Notes: generated by a model from the letters alone, not told the origin. DNA of 64,000 nucleotides from Burkholderia sp. PAMC 26561 (GCF_001557535.2 NZ_CP014308.1:496001-560000); one strand, 5' to 3'; shown: positions 9,911 to 20,069, numbered from the stretch's first letter. Numbers and translations: made by a program.

Positions 9911-11157
9911 TCAGTCATACCGATCTTTAGTCGGCGGCACACTCACCGGTTCTTCCAGGATCAGAGGAAAGCGGATTTCGATTGTGGTCCCTACGCCTTC
10001 GCGAGAAACAAAGTCGATCTGCCCGCCTAATATTCTACAAAGCTCCTTGACGATCGCGAGACCAAGACCGGCGCCAGGGACATCTTGGCCTGCGGCCCGT
10101 TCGAACTCGTCGAACACTCGGTCTGAGTCCTCAGGCGCGATACCCACGCCAGTATCCGACACGTGGATCGACCAAAGCATCAAGCCCGCCATGGCGAAGC
10201 CGAGATTGATTTCCCCCGACTTCGTGTATTTCGTCGCATTGGACAAGAGGTTGAGGGCAATCTGCTTCAGCTTGAGGCGATTGGAGGTGACAGAGGACAG
10301 CGCAGGGTCGAAACTCGTGCGCCAAGTCAGCCCTTTCGCCTCGATGGCCGGCTGCGCGGAAGTGACGAGTTCATCATAGAGTTCTCGCAATTCGACGTGT
10401 TCGAGCGTGAGCGGAGCGGCGTCGCCAAGCACGACCGAGTATTCGACCATCTGACCAACGAGCTCTTTCATGTCGGCGGCCTGCCGGGTGGCCATCGTCA
10501 GCGCCACGTCGGCTTTTGAGGGCGCACGACTGACCAGCTGCAGCGCGATCGAAAACGCATTCAGGAAATTGCGGAGATCGTGGACCACGCTGCGCGTGAT
10601 CTGCATGCGCGATTCGTAGAGATCGCTGACCAGCCGTAGCTTAAGCGTCAGCTCGTGATTGGCGCGCTCCAGTTGGCCTGTGTACTCGTCGATCTTGCGG
10701 TCGCGTTCGCTGACCACTTCTCTGATCGGCGTGAGCGTTACCTTGCTGAGTGTTTCGGCGACAAGGCGCCGCGCCCGACCTTCATGGCGGCGAGTGAACG
10801 TGCTGTCCTGGTCGGCAAATTCTTCCAGTGCGTCCGCGAGCGCTCGATGAAATAAATCGAGTTCGCGCACGAGCTCCTCGATCCGATAGCCTTGGCGCCA
10901 CCGGACCAACCCGTGGCTTCGCGCGTCTCGCTCGATCGCGGGCTCGACACTTTCGAGATCTTCGACGTCGAGTGCGGCGCACAACCCGTCGAGAATTTCC
11001 GGCAAGTGATCGGCGAGCTGCTCGTAGTGAGCTTGTCAGCACCGACGAGGTCGACATCGCCGAAAACGGTCTTCATCCACTGCTCGGTCAGTCGAACCCG
11101 ATGCTCGCGAATGAAGTCGGAAAACTTGCGCAGCGGGTGAATAGGCGTATCAATCAT
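9911..11157 (-). pseudogene. Sensor histidine kinase with RsbR-type N-terminus, frameshifted
   Basis: The kinase core is intact: a HisKA helix with the acceptor histidine (VVHDLRNFLNAF), then an ATPase domain (NLLSNATKYTKSG, DTGVGIAPED, GAGLGLAIVKELCR). The N-terminal part is an RsbRD/globin-like helical bundle (REHRVRLTEQWMKTVFG). The first about 44 codons, from ATG at 11157, lie in a different frame. Around 11024-11032 one base is missing between GADKLT and YEQLADHLPEILDG. If this is real, translation could only start at an internal codon near 11005, losing part of the sensor. No membrane segment is seen, so it is cytoplasmic. The response regulator gene lies 102 bases upstream on the same strand, a probable pair. 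Confidence 0.8.
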
Positions 11158-11259
11158 TGGAAGCCGCAGGACAAGACTTGTGTAAAAGCAGAGTCCGAGC
11201 TTACGGACACGTCAAGCGGACAGCAATAGTTACCGTGCCGAAAAAAGGTATTTCTAACA

Positions 11260-11730
11260 TTACCTACCTCGGGGTTGGCGTCCAAAAGAATTGATTAGTG
11301 CCACTAGCACCAGCGGCGACTGTCCTTTTTGACAGTAGCCATCGAACGACGTGTGGAATAGGTTCCGGAGAACCTCAGCCTCATCGAGTGCGGTGAAAGC
11401 TATGATCACGATGCTGCCCGTTCGCAGATCACGCCTTAGCGCATGCGTTGCCTCTAGCCCATTCAGCTCGGGCATAGAAATATCCATCACAATCACATCT
11501 GGCAGCCAAGCCGTTGCCATTTCAATGGCTTGAGCGCCAGTTGACGCAATTTTGCACTCCATAGGGTCAAGCAATAGGTAGGCAGTAAGTGCTTCCGCCC
11601 CATTTAAGTTGTCGTCAACCACTAATATGCGCAGAGGTTCGGTGTAGGCTGCGATGCGCCGGTCGGTCCAGGCTCGCGCGAGCGAGTTTTTGAGATAGGG
11701 TTGCATTGAACTTTCGAGGCTGAAAGGCAT
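11260..11730 (-). CDS. Single-domain response regulator
   Basis: A 156-residue receiver domain with no output domain. It has the acidic pair (LVVDDN), the phosphoacceptor aspartate (VIVMDISMPELNG), the conserved Thr (IAFTALDEAE) and the lysine (YCQKGQ). About 35 variable residues precede the domain. It lies upstream of the histidine kinase at 9911-11157 on the same strand, so the two probably form a phosphorelay pair. A decayed copy occurs at about 25775-26145 (SMQLYSKKF, TDRRIVTYTEPLRALVV), so this is one member of a duplicated set. Output is probably through protein interaction. ATG at 11706 is an alternative start. Confidence 0.9.
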   Translation of the reverse strand: MPFSLESSMQPYLKNSLARAWTDRRIAAYTEPLRILVVDDNLNGAEALTAYLLLDPMECKIASTGAQAIEMATAWLPDVIVMDISMPELNGLEATHALRRDLRTGSIVIIAFTALDEAEVLRNLFHTSFDGYCQKGQSPLVLVALINSFGRQPRGR

Positions 11731-11862
11731 AGGGGCTCAGAAGTTGGACCGTCGTGAGCACCGTTTGTGCCATACCCCATTGGAAGCCGAAAATCCCTTC
11801 GCCTACACGAAAATGTGCTTATAGAGCAGAAAGGGGCTTGCGCCCAATGATCGAGAGAGAGG

Positions 11863-12043
11863 TGGCCCCGTTTGTTCGGACAGTTTTTTGCGATTTTTAA
11901 GTGGAACGCTGGGCGGTCACGCTGCCATCTTCATCGCGGGCAGCATCGCGAAGTAAGCTTCATCCAGGGTCTTGTAGGAAAGACTTGAATGAGGCCTTTC
12001 CTTGTTGCACCACGTCACGTATTTAGCGATCGACTTCCGTGCC
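11863..12043 (-). mobile_element. IS3-family relic (transposase C-terminus and element end)
   Basis: The minus strand encodes the end of an IS3-type integrase: KYVTWCNKERPHSSLSYKTL, then DEAYFAMLPAMKMAA and a stop at 11917. The end of the element (TGGCCCCGTTTGTTCGGACA at 11863-11882) resembles IS3-family inverted repeats. The rest of the element is absent upstream of 12043. Confidence 0.75.
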
Positions 12044-12209
12044 TAGCCGACGCTGCTCGGTCTTGCCCTGTTAAATAAGGATCGTAGCTAGTCATATAGC
12101 GGACCTCAGCGTCACGGTGCGGGGCGCAAAAATGCCGCGAGGGGGACAAGCCCCACTTTACTTGCAGGAGGCCGGTTGATGTTCATAGTTTCAGCCTAGC
12201 CATTTCCGG

Positions 12210-12426
12210 CTTTGGTCAGCTTTGATCGGCTTTGTCGCGGCAATACGCGCCGGTCCAACAAAGTCGCACGGATCACATCGGCAGTACATGCCTCGATTCT
12301 TGCCGCGCACTCAACGCTTCCGACCGGAAAGCGCTCAAATTCGATTTCCCGTGTGCACGCCGGATCGTGACTAGCGACAGCGCGAAAGCACGAGCTTCGA
12401 GGAGAAGTTCATCTTTATACTTTTAA
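12210..12426 (-). pseudogene. Relic of a small conserved protein (paralogue of 43157-43375)
   Basis: The minus strand reads DELLLEARAFALSLVTIRRAHGKSN, nearly the same as LFMEARAFALSIVAIRRARGKAN of the intact gene at 43157-43375. After that the reading shifts frame and continues with FPVGSVECAARIEACTADVIR, matching FVVGTPEWKAVVEEFAADILR. So the gene has at least one frameshift. The function of the family is unknown to me. Confidence 0.6.
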
Positions 12427-12449
12427 ACGCGGCAAACTGGCCCGCTTTG

Positions 12450-13381
12450 TTAGCTAGAAGCTAAAAAATTGATTTCTGCCTCGTTGTTTTGCGGCATAGA
12501 GGTCTTTGTCTGCAAGACCCAGTAATGTGCTCGCGTGATCACATGTGCAGAAGCATGAACCGAGACGCCGATGCTGGCAGTGAAATATCCTGTGCTAGAT
12601 ACAACATGCGGGATTTCCAAGCTACGAACTCGCTCACATAGTGTCGCGGCAAACAACTACGCCTGATCCTGGGTCATGCCAACGGACAGTACTACAAACT
12701 CTTCGCCGCCATATCTAGCAACAAAATCTGAGCTCCGCAGGAAGGATTTGTTTAAGCTCTCTGCAACCCGTCTTAATGCGATATCGCCGGCGTTATGCCC
12801 GTGCATATCATAAAATTGTTTGAAGTGATCGACGTCAATCATGATTACGGTCAATGGTTCGCTACTGCGACGTGAAATTCCCATTGAATTTCCAACTGCA
12901 TATCAAAAAACCGTCGGTTGTAGATCCCCGTCAAACCATCCTTGATTGCCACTGTTCCAGATTAATTCGTATCTCCGCCAGCGACAGATTTTCGTCTCGC
13001 AACTGTTGCTGGATGATTACTCGCGCTGACACATCCTTTTGAATTCCGATAAAATTGGTTACGACTCCGTTAGCATCGTAGATGGGAGAGATACTTAGCT
13101 CGTTACAAAACATCGGGCCATCTTTCGGTAATTTTGCACTATTACAAGGCAATATTCGCCTTCTATAAGGCACGTTTGATAATTTTTAATTCGGCTTGAT
13201 CACGGTCGTTGTTTTGTAAAAAACAACAGTTTAAGTTCATGATTTTTTCAGATGAATATCCAGTCATGCTTTCAAATGATGGATTGACAAAGATCAAAGG
13301 ATTATCGTGAACAAGATTATCCGATATGGTGATGCCGTCACATGAGTCCAACACTGCTTGTTTGAGTATTTCGATTTTCAT
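12450..13381 (-). pseudogene. LOV-GGDEF (photoreceptor-type diguanylate cyclase) relic
   Basis: Pieces in several frames add up to a LOV domain and a GGDEF domain. LOV features: PLIFVNPSFESMTGYSSEKI, the adduct-cysteine motif as NCCFLQ (usual NCRFLQ), then QNYRK and KDGPMFCNELSISPIYD, and FIGIQKDVS with the flavin-contacting glutamine. Next come DGLTGIYNRRFFD, IMIDVDHFKQFYDMHGHNAGD, ARYGGEEFVVL, TASIGVS and GLADKDLYAAKQRGRNQ. The breaks are frameshifts near 13165, near 13130 and in the early GGDEF part, a TAG at about 12658 and a frameshift near 12540. The C-terminal half of the cyclase cannot be made. The intact gene was probably a blue-light-sensing soluble cyclase; the start is ATG 13381. 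Confidence 0.8.
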
Positions 13382-13991
13382 GCGAAACTCACATTGAGGT
13401 AGAAGTAGATTTTCAGCGGTAGAAATCTGGTGCAGTCGTTACCACCACATTAATCCAAATTGCGCGCTTACGCAGGTCGCTTTCTTTTGATTGTAGGCGT
13501 CGAGACCAGCGACGACCACAATTGTTAGTCGCAACTGATTTGCTGACTAATGCCATGGAGTGCATACATCACTAGATTGTCACGCCACAGGCAATCGCAT
13601 ATCGATTCAGCCGGCGCAGTTTCCTTTGTCGCGTTGAGACAAGTCGTCCTACGCGATCCGCGACGCAACCTGCACAATGGCATCCGTCTCAATTGCTAAT
13701 CGTGCTTCTTACAACGTTTTCACATTAATTCACATCCCTGGGTCTATTTTGCAAACATTCCTACGGGAAATAGGGCACCGTATACGCACGGCATCTGATT
13801 TGCATGCTTCGTTCAGTAAATCGCTTCCGTCGCTTTTAGGAAAACTATTTGCGGCTAAAAATCGGAACGCAGTCGGTAGGTTGGTCGTTTGTGGAAAGCT
13901 TGGGGCATGTGCTAGTACGAGCAAAATTGCCCATTTAAGCTGTTTCGCGCGAGGGCCGGATCAGATAAGCGAAGTAAGTCAAGGCGGTGTG
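13382..13991. other. Region upstream of the binding-protein gene
   Basis: Contains the divergent upstream regions of the LOV-GGDEF relic and the binding-protein operon. An open frame extends upstream of 13992 to 13677, but its product has no signal or family character, so I treat it as leader DNA. No clear promoter or operator could be named. Confidence 0.35.
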
Positions 13992-15209
13992 ATGTCATTT
14001 AAGCCACAAAGTAAAGGTACTGGTTGGTTGATATCGTTTAAAGCCTTGTTCATCCGCGCTCCACGCATCCTGGCTGTTCTGCCCGTACTCAAAACTGCTG
14101 GCATTTGCCTTTTCCTGTGCGTACCGCAACTTGCCCGGAGTAACCCGCTGTCGGCTTCGGGACAACCCGCTTCGGCCATTCCCTTAACCCTTGCCCAAAC
14201 GCAACAGATTATCGCCCAAGCGACGCTGCACGGCGTTCCGTGGGCTGGGCCTGAATCGGGTCCATCCGCGCAACCGGGAAAAAGTATCGCTTTCATATCG
14301 GAAGATCTGCGTAATGGCGGGATCCTCGGGGTCGCACAGGGGGTGCGCGAGGCTGCCCGGACGATGGGCTGGTCACTCAAAATATTCGACGCCGGAGGCA
14401 CATCAGCCGGCCGCCTGAAGGCGTTCGAACGAGCAGTGGCGTCAAGCCCGGACGGTCTCATCTTATGTGGCGCCGACGCACAGGACAGCAACAGTCAGCT
14501 CGCACGGATCGCGAGTCGGGGAATTCCGATCGTCGCGTGGCATGCCGGGTCAAAGCCGGGTCCTCTTGCCGACACGCCCGTCGCAATGAATGTGACGACA
14601 GACCCGGTAGAAGTCGCTCGCGTGACTGCCTTGGGAGCGGTGGCGCAGTCAAACGGTCATGCTGGGGTCGTAATCTTGACGGATTCCAAATTCGAAATTG
14701 CGCTGACCAAATCGAATGCCATGGCAGCTGTCATCCATGCCTGTAAAGAATGCACTTTGCTGGAGGTGCGCGACGTTGCCATCTCTGAAAGCGGCGAGAA
14801 AGTGCCGGCGATAACAAAAGAGTTACTCGCGCGATATGGGAAGCGTTGGACGGTCGCGCTTGCCATCAACGATATCTACTTCGATTATGCCGCTCCCGCG
14901 TTGACCAAGGCTGGCGTGCCCAGCAACGGACTAAGCTTGTTGTCAGCCGGCGACGGTAGCGCCACCGCGTTTCTACGTATCCAGGCGAAAACCTATCAAA
15001 CCGGAACTGTAGCTGAACCGCTCAATCAGCAAGGATGGCAACTCGTAGATGAGCTGAACCGCCTATTTGCAGGCAAGCCGGTCAGCGGCTTCGTGGCGGC
15101 GGTTCACCTTGTCGACACCAATAATATTGCGTTCGATGGTGGCGACCGCTTGCAGTACGACCCTGAAAATGACTATAGGGACATCTATCGGCGCATATGG
15201 AAACGTTAG
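13992..15209 (+). CDS. Periplasmic substrate-binding protein (type I fold, sugar/autoinducer-binding-like)
   Basis: From the ATG at 13992 (AAGGCGG upstream) the product is 405 residues. It has a long cationic leader and a hydrophobic stretch (TAGICLFLCVPQLA), consistent with export. The mature part has the Peripla_BP_4/RbsB-like pattern: SIAFISEDLRNGGILGVAQG, PDGLILCGADAQD, GIPIVAWHAGS, then a second lobe (HAGVVILTDSKFEI) and a C-terminal part with YQTGTVAEPLNQQGW. The stop overlaps the start of the next gene by 13 bases, so the two are translationally coupled. No ABC permease or ATPase is nearby. By analogy with TorT-TorS or LuxP-LuxQ it likely senses a ligand for the neighbouring membrane sensor rather than serving transport. 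The ligand is unknown. Confidence 0.85.
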   Translation: MSFKPQSKGTGWLISFKALFIRAPRILAVLPVLKTAGICLFLCVPQLARSNPLSASGQPASAIPLTLAQTQQIIAQATLHGVPWAGPESGPSAQPGKSIAFISEDLRNGGILGVAQGVREAARTMGWSLKIFDAGGTSAGRLKAFERAVASSPDGLILCGADAQDSNSQLARIASRGIPIVAWHAGSKPGPLADTPVAMNVTTDPVEVARVTALGAVAQSNGHAGVVILTDSKFEIALTKSNAMAAVIHACKECTLLEVRDVAISESGEKVPAITKELLARYGKRWTVALAINDIYFDYAAPALTKAGVPSNGLSLLSAGDGSATAFLRIQAKTYQTGTVAEPLNQQGWQLVDELNRLFAGKPVSGFVAAVHLVDTNNIAFDGGDRLQYDPENDYRDIYRRIWKR

Positions 15210-18200
15210 GGTTGGCCTTGACCGACATGGTAGCAAGCATGCTCCGTCGCATGACGCCAAGATCGCTTCGCGGCCAGTTCGCCCTCGCGCTTTCAGTGTT
15301 GGCATTGCTGATCCTTGCGGGCGCCATGACGGCTGTCTACACCCTGCGAACTTCGAGCATCGCTGCGCGACAACTGACAGAAGAACGGCTGGTGCGCATG
15401 CAGGACGTACAGGACCTGCTTGAACAGACGGTGTTGATAGAACGCTCGACCTATCAGTTGCTCAACACTGGATCGCTCGACACGATGCATTCAAGTTATT
15501 CCGACATGGTTGTGCAGTTGAACACGCTTGACCGCCTTGTGACGCGCGTAGGCGCGTTTAGCGAAAATGTAGACGTTCTCGATTTACAGCAATCGAGCCA
15601 GTTGTTTCGCAGTACCGCCAATATCGTGGCGCAACTGCGCGAGAGCACCTTGAGAACCGAGGCCGTTTTTGCGCAGACGCTCAAAGCTCGCATTGCGAAT
15701 CTTCAGGCGGCCCACACGCGAGAGGGATTTGCACTGGCGAATGTGCTCTATCGTCTCGACAGCGCGGAGCGCACAGAGGACGTAACGCAACTGCGTTCCC
15801 AGTTCGAGAAGGCGGGTAAGGCGACAGACGGTTTGCCTAAGACTGTGCGAGCCAAAGCTGACGATTTTCAGTCGAGGAAAGCTGGGAGTATCAATCCTTA
15901 CGCGAAGGATTTATTTTCGCTACGGATGAGGCTCATCCAAGAGAACGAAGGGCTGCTGCGCTTCCACAATGAACTGCAGAAGCAGTCAATCGCACTAGTT
16001 TTAGTTGCACGGCGGCAATCCAACTACTTTACCTTGGACTACAAGGAAGCGGTCCAAGCGCTTGTTGGTGTCTCGAATCGCAACCAACAGTGGGTGCTGG
16101 CCATACTCACCTGCAGCCTGACGTTGGCATGGCTCATCGCGTACTTGTTCATGGGGCGGCATGTACTTGCGCGGCTGCGCGGCATTAGCCGGCATCTTCG
16201 TCAAGAATCAACCGACGACACGCTTGTGACGACACAGGTGGTGCGCGTCGATGAAATAGATGAGATGGCGAGCGCGGTCGACGAGTTGCTGAAGGACCGC
16301 AATCAGCTCAAGCAAAGAACAACTGAGTTAAGCGTTATCAAGGAAAGATTGGACACACAAAATACTCACTTGCAGCACGAGGCACTTGTTCGCTCGCAAG
16401 CAGAGGAGGAAATCGTTGCCTTGATGACGGAACAGAAGATCATTCTGGACAATATTGGCGTGGGCATTGCCTTTCTCGTAGATCGACACATTGTCCGGTG
16501 CAACCATTCGTTTGCCACCATGTTTGGCTATCAGGTCGATGATCTGACGGGCGTCTCGACCGATCGATTGCATCCATCGAACCAGCAATATCAGGAGAAT
16601 GGAGATTCGGCTTACGCGGCGATCGAACTCGAAGGCGTGCACGCGGGCGACATACAACTCAAGCGCCGGGACGGCACGGTTTTATGGGTTGAGCGAACCC
16701 TGATCTCGGTCGATCGTGCAACCTTGTCCAAGGGCGCGATCTGGGTGGTGCACGATATCGATCAACGTAAGAGAGCCGGGGTCCTACGCGAAGAACAAGG
16801 GCGGGTCCTGGAGATGATCGCAATGAGCACGCCTCTCAACAGAGTTTTGGATAGCTTGGCGCGTCTTGTCGAGTCACAATTGATCGGAATGACCGCGTCG
16901 ATTTTGCTGCTGGACGCTGATGGAGCGCATATGCGGCATGGCGCCGCTCCCAGTCTTCCAGGCGCCTACGTCCAGGCTCTCGATGGCATTCCAATCGGCC
17001 CGAAGGTCGGCTCTTGCGGTACGGCAATGCATCGGGGCGAGCCCGTCATCGTCGCCGATATTTCGCTGGATCCGCTTTGGGATGACTATCGGGCACTAGC
17101 TGGCGCATATGGCCTTCGCGCCTGCTGGTCAACTCCTATTTTGTCGCATCACGGCAAGGTCATGGGGACATTTGCGTTGTATGCCAAGGAAGTACGCAAG
17201 CCGGCCCCGATTGAAACCCAGATGATTGATATCGCTACGCGCATTGCGGGCATCGCGATAGAGCGAAAAAACACGGAAGACAGCATTCGGCACATGGCCC
17301 TTCACGATGCGCTGACCGGCTTGCCAAACCGGGCACTTCTGGAAGAGCGTATCCAACAAGCCTTGCTTCACAGCGATCGTGACGGTCGCGATGTAGCGGT
17401 AGTTTTCCTCGATCTCGACCAGTTCAAACTAATCAACGACAGCTTGGGCCATAGCGCTGGCGACGAGCTGCTTAAAACAGCGGCGCACCGGATGGTGAAG
17501 TGCGTACGAAGCATCGACACGGTTGCGCGCCTGGGCGGCGATGAATTCGTGATCGTTCTGTTCGACGCGCCCGACAACATGGAAGGTATCGCGCACACGC
17601 TGCAGCGCATCCAGGACGAGATCGCGCAGCCCTTCCAGGTCGGTGCACAGAAACTTCAGGTGACATGCAGCATGGGCGTAGCGATATATCCCGAAAACGG
17701 GACTGATATCGATACGTTGCTGATGAACGCAGATGCTGCCATGTATTGCGCGAAGGACATGGGGCGAAATAACTACCAGTTCTATGCGAGCGAGATGAAT
17801 GCAAAAGTTCAAGAAAAGCTCGTGCTGCAGGATGGATTGCGCAGGGCTATTGAGCACAACGAGTTCTTGTTGCTGTATCAATCACAGATCGATCTGCTGT
17901 CTGGCCGAATCATTGGCGTGGAAGCGTTAATCCGTTGGCAGCATCCCGAGCTAGGCGTGATTTCGCCAAACAGGTTTATTCCGTTAGCCGAAGAAACCGG
18001 GTTGATCGTACCCATCGGCGAATGGGTGCTTCAGACAGCGTGTAAGCAAAATAAGGCTTGGCAGGACGCAGGGATGCCGTTGATCCGCTTGTCGGTCAAC
18101 GTGTCCGCACGCCAATTCGCCGAAAAGAACCTGACTCATCGTGTCGCGAGAGCCTTGGCGGATAGCGGTCTGGAAGCCTGCTACCTTGAATTGGAACTGA

Positions 18201-18589
18201 CCGAAAGTCTCATCATGCAAGATGTGCCGCAGGCGATTATAAAAATGGAGGCGCTGCAGACCATGGGCGTCCAGATGTCCATCGACGATTTCGGAACAGG
18301 CTATTCCAGCCTCAGCGCGTTGAAGCAATTTCCGGTGTGCCGACTCAAGATTGACCAGTCCTTCATTCGTGACGTTCCAGCAAACCCGGATGACAAGGCG
18401 ATTGCGATGGCCGTCATCTCGTTGGGTCACATGCTGAACCTCAAGGTCATCGCAGAAGGGGTTGAGACTGAACAGCAACTGGCTTTCCTACGCGAGAACG
18501 AGTGCGATGAAGCGCAAGGATATCTTTTCAGCCGACCGGTTTCAGCTGACGAGATCGTGACGATGCTTGGCCTCACTCTGTGTAATTAA
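15197..18589 (+). CDS. Membrane sensor PAS-GAF-GGDEF-EAL c-di-GMP enzyme
   Basis: An intact 1130-residue bifunctional-type enzyme. Order: membrane helix (about 30-50), a long helical periplasmic region (about 55-295) resembling TorS-type sensor modules, a second membrane helix (about 296-318), a HAMP-like linker, coiled coil, PAS (about 410-530), GAF (about 550-690), GGDEF and EAL. The cyclase site is intact (ARLGGDEF, about residue 780) with an RxxD inhibitory site (RSID). The phosphodiesterase half is intact too (VEALIRW at about 909, NVSARQF, ELELTES, DDFGTGYSS, LKIDQSF, AEGVET). The start overlaps the binding-protein gene by 13 bases; MTPRSLRG (15254) is an alternative. The binding protein probably docks on the periplasmic domain and sets the balance of synthesis and breakdown. 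Confidence 0.95.
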   Translation: METLGLALTDMVASMLRRMTPRSLRGQFALALSVLALLILAGAMTAVYTLRTSSIAARQLTEERLVRMQDVQDLLEQTVLIERSTYQLLNTGSLDTMHSSYSDMVVQLNTLDRLVTRVGAFSENVDVLDLQQSSQLFRSTANIVAQLRESTLRTEAVFAQTLKARIANLQAAHTREGFALANVLYRLDSAERTEDVTQLRSQFEKAGKATDGLPKTVRAKADDFQSRKAGSINPYAKDLFSLRMRLIQENEGLLRFHNELQKQSIALVLVARRQSNYFTLDYKEAVQALVGVSNRNQQWVLAILTCSLTLAWLIAYLFMGRHVLARLRGISRHLRQESTDDTLVTTQVVRVDEIDEMASAVDELLKDRNQLKQRTTELSVIKERLDTQNTHLQHEALVRSQAEEEIVALMTEQKIILDNIGVGIAFLVDRHIVRCNHSFATMFGYQVDDLTGVSTDRLHPSNQQYQENGDSAYAAIELEGVHAGDIQLKRRDGTVLWVERTLISVDRATLSKGAIWVVHDIDQRKRAGVLREEQGRVLEMIAMSTPLNRVLDSLARLVESQLIGMTASILLLDADGAHMRHGAAPSLPGAYVQALDGIPIGPKVGSCGTAMHRGEPVIVADISLDPLWDDYRALAGAYGLRACWSTPILSHHGKVMGTFALYAKEVRKPAPIETQMIDIATRIAGIAIERKNTEDSIRHMALHDALTGLPNRALLEERIQQALLHSDRDGRDVAVVFLDLDQFKLINDSLGHSAGDELLKTAAHRMVKCVRSIDTVARLGGDEFVIVLFDAPDNMEGIAHTLQRIQDEIAQPFQVGAQKLQVTCSMGVAIYPENGTDIDTLLMNADAAMYCAKDMGRNNYQFYASEMNAKVQEKLVLQDGLRRAIEHNEFLLLYQSQIDLLSGRIIGVEALIRWQHPELGVISPNRFIPLAEETGLIVPIGEWVLQTACKQNKAWQDAGMPLIRLSVNVSARQFAEKNLTHRVARALADSGLEACYLELELTESLIMQDVPQAIIKMEALQTMGVQMSIDDFGTGYSSLSALKQFPVCRLKIDQSFIRDVPANPDDKAIAMAVISLGHMLNLKVIAEGVETEQQLAFLRENECDEAQGYLFSRPVSADEIVTMLGLTLCN

Positions 18590-18692
18590 CGGCCGTCGCT
18601 AATCGTATAGCGAGCCTAAGCGTCATGGTGAGAGGCGCGAGGATGAAATCAGCGGAGCAAGCCATCTTCACCTGCCAGAGGCCCGCTGAAGT

Positions 18693-19835
18693 TCAGCTTT
18701 TTTGGGCGGTCGTCGAATACCGCGGCATGTTGATTGTAAAGATGCACCCGGTTCCAGGCACGTCTCTTACGCTCAGAGTCCCGTCATTCGATTCCACGCT
18801 GCGTCGCGCGATCGACAAACCAAGCCCCAGTCCGCTTTTGTCGTCACTGTTCTGCGTGAATGGAAGGAACATTTTTTCGGCCTCGCCAGCCGGAAGCCCG
18901 CCGCAGTGATCCTTGACATCAACAAGGATGCGATCAGCGACTGCGTAAGCGTTCAGAGTCACTTCGGTGTGAGCGTGCGTAAACTTGAGAGCGTTTTGCA
19001 CCAGATTCCCAACCGCTGCATAGAGGAGGTTTCGATCCCCGCTGATCGCCAGCTCTTCGTCAACAAGGGACACCGTGAATTTGCAGCCTTTGACTTGAGC
19101 CAGTAGCTCTGCCGCCAGCTTCACCTCGTCGATAAATTCCGCCAATGAAAACATTTTCGAATGAACGGTTTTCCCAGCCGTCACGTAAATCTCAGTTAAG
19201 GATTGATCGATCAGCTCGCCCAGCGCTATCAGACTACGCTCCAATATCGATCCCGTTGCTCCCGAAAAACTCAGATTTCCAGCTTTGGCAGCAACAAACG
19301 CAAGCGATGCAGTTCCGAGCGCGTTACGCAATTCGTGCGCAAAAAATCCGGCCTGCTGGTTCGCCTCGATAGTGCGTTTCTCATCTGCAGCAGAGTCGCG
19401 CTGGTAGCTAAACTCTGTCACCGCGTCTGCGATCGCGTTATCCAAGCAGCGATTAAGCGTTCGGAACTCGTCTATCTGAAAGGGTGCATCACGCTCAAAC
19501 GCGAGGTCCGTGATCGACTGGCACAGGTCGCCGTAGTCGTGTACGACCTGATCAACAGTGTACCCAAGACTGAGTAGTTCCCGGCCATGTTGTGCCGCAG
19601 ATGTTCCAACTTCCGACATTGACGTTTCACCATCGGAAGGACCGGAGATCTCTCGGCTATCCAATGGCCTGGTGGTCTGCTCGACACGGAGCGTCTTGAT
19701 CAGTTGCTCCAGGAACATTGGCACACCATTTTGCAGCTGCTTGGGCGTTGCAGCACGCAAGGGCCGCTGTGCGACCTTCGCTTTGCACCGCTCAATTAAT
19801 TCAGAACGGTTATTCGCCAGAAAATTATGCATCAT
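18693..19835 (-). CDS. Cytoplasmic sensor histidine kinase (paralogue A)
   Basis: A 380-residue kinase without membrane segments. Residues 1-160 form a helical N-terminal domain (IERCKAKVAQRP, GRELLSLGYTVDQVVHDYGD) resembling RsbR-type sensor regions. A short linker leads to the HisKA helix with the acceptor histidine (FFAHELRNALGTA, about residue 178). The ATPase domain follows (NLVQNALKFTHAH, DHCGGLP, KSGLGLGLSIARR). It is closely related to the gene at 30160-31302 and to the relic at 25384-25770. No regulator lies next to it; the receiver at 11260-11730 is a candidate partner because its decayed copy sits beside the decayed kinase copy. It converges with the GGDEF-EAL gene on the opposite strand. 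Confidence 0.9.
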   Translation of the reverse strand: MMHNFLANNRSELIERCKAKVAQRPLRAATPKQLQNGVPMFLEQLIKTLRVEQTTRPLDSREISGPSDGETSMSEVGTSAAQHGRELLSLGYTVDQVVHDYGDLCQSITDLAFERDAPFQIDEFRTLNRCLDNAIADAVTEFSYQRDSAADEKRTIEANQQAGFFAHELRNALGTASLAFVAAKAGNLSFSGATGSILERSLIALGELIDQSLTEIYVTAGKTVHSKMFSLAEFIDEVKLAAELLAQVKGCKFTVSLVDEELAISGDRNLLYAAVGNLVQNALKFTHAHTEVTLNAYAVADRILVDVKDHCGGLPAGEAEKMFLPFTQNSDDKSGLGLGLSIARRSVESNDGTLSVRDVPGTGCIFTINMPRYSTTAQKS

Positions 19836-20069
19836 GAGCCGTACCTCCTCATTCGTTGCGCGATCTAAGCAAGGGGGAGGTCCGGTGTTCCGGCAGGCGA
19901 TTCGCGTTCGCGGCGCTTGCCTTGGAACACACGGGCGTTATCCATACTACTCTATAACCATCCAGGGCGTAACGCTCACTGAACTTCGGCAGGCTGTTGA
20001 AATACCCCGCGGAACGGTCATCCCGGACGCAGGCGTAATCGTTGAGCTGATGTTACCAACGAGAACGCG

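Noticed and set aside
13677..13991. Upstream extension of the binding-protein gene
   Set aside because: No signal or family sequence; the ATG at 13992 with its ribosome site and leader is more likely.
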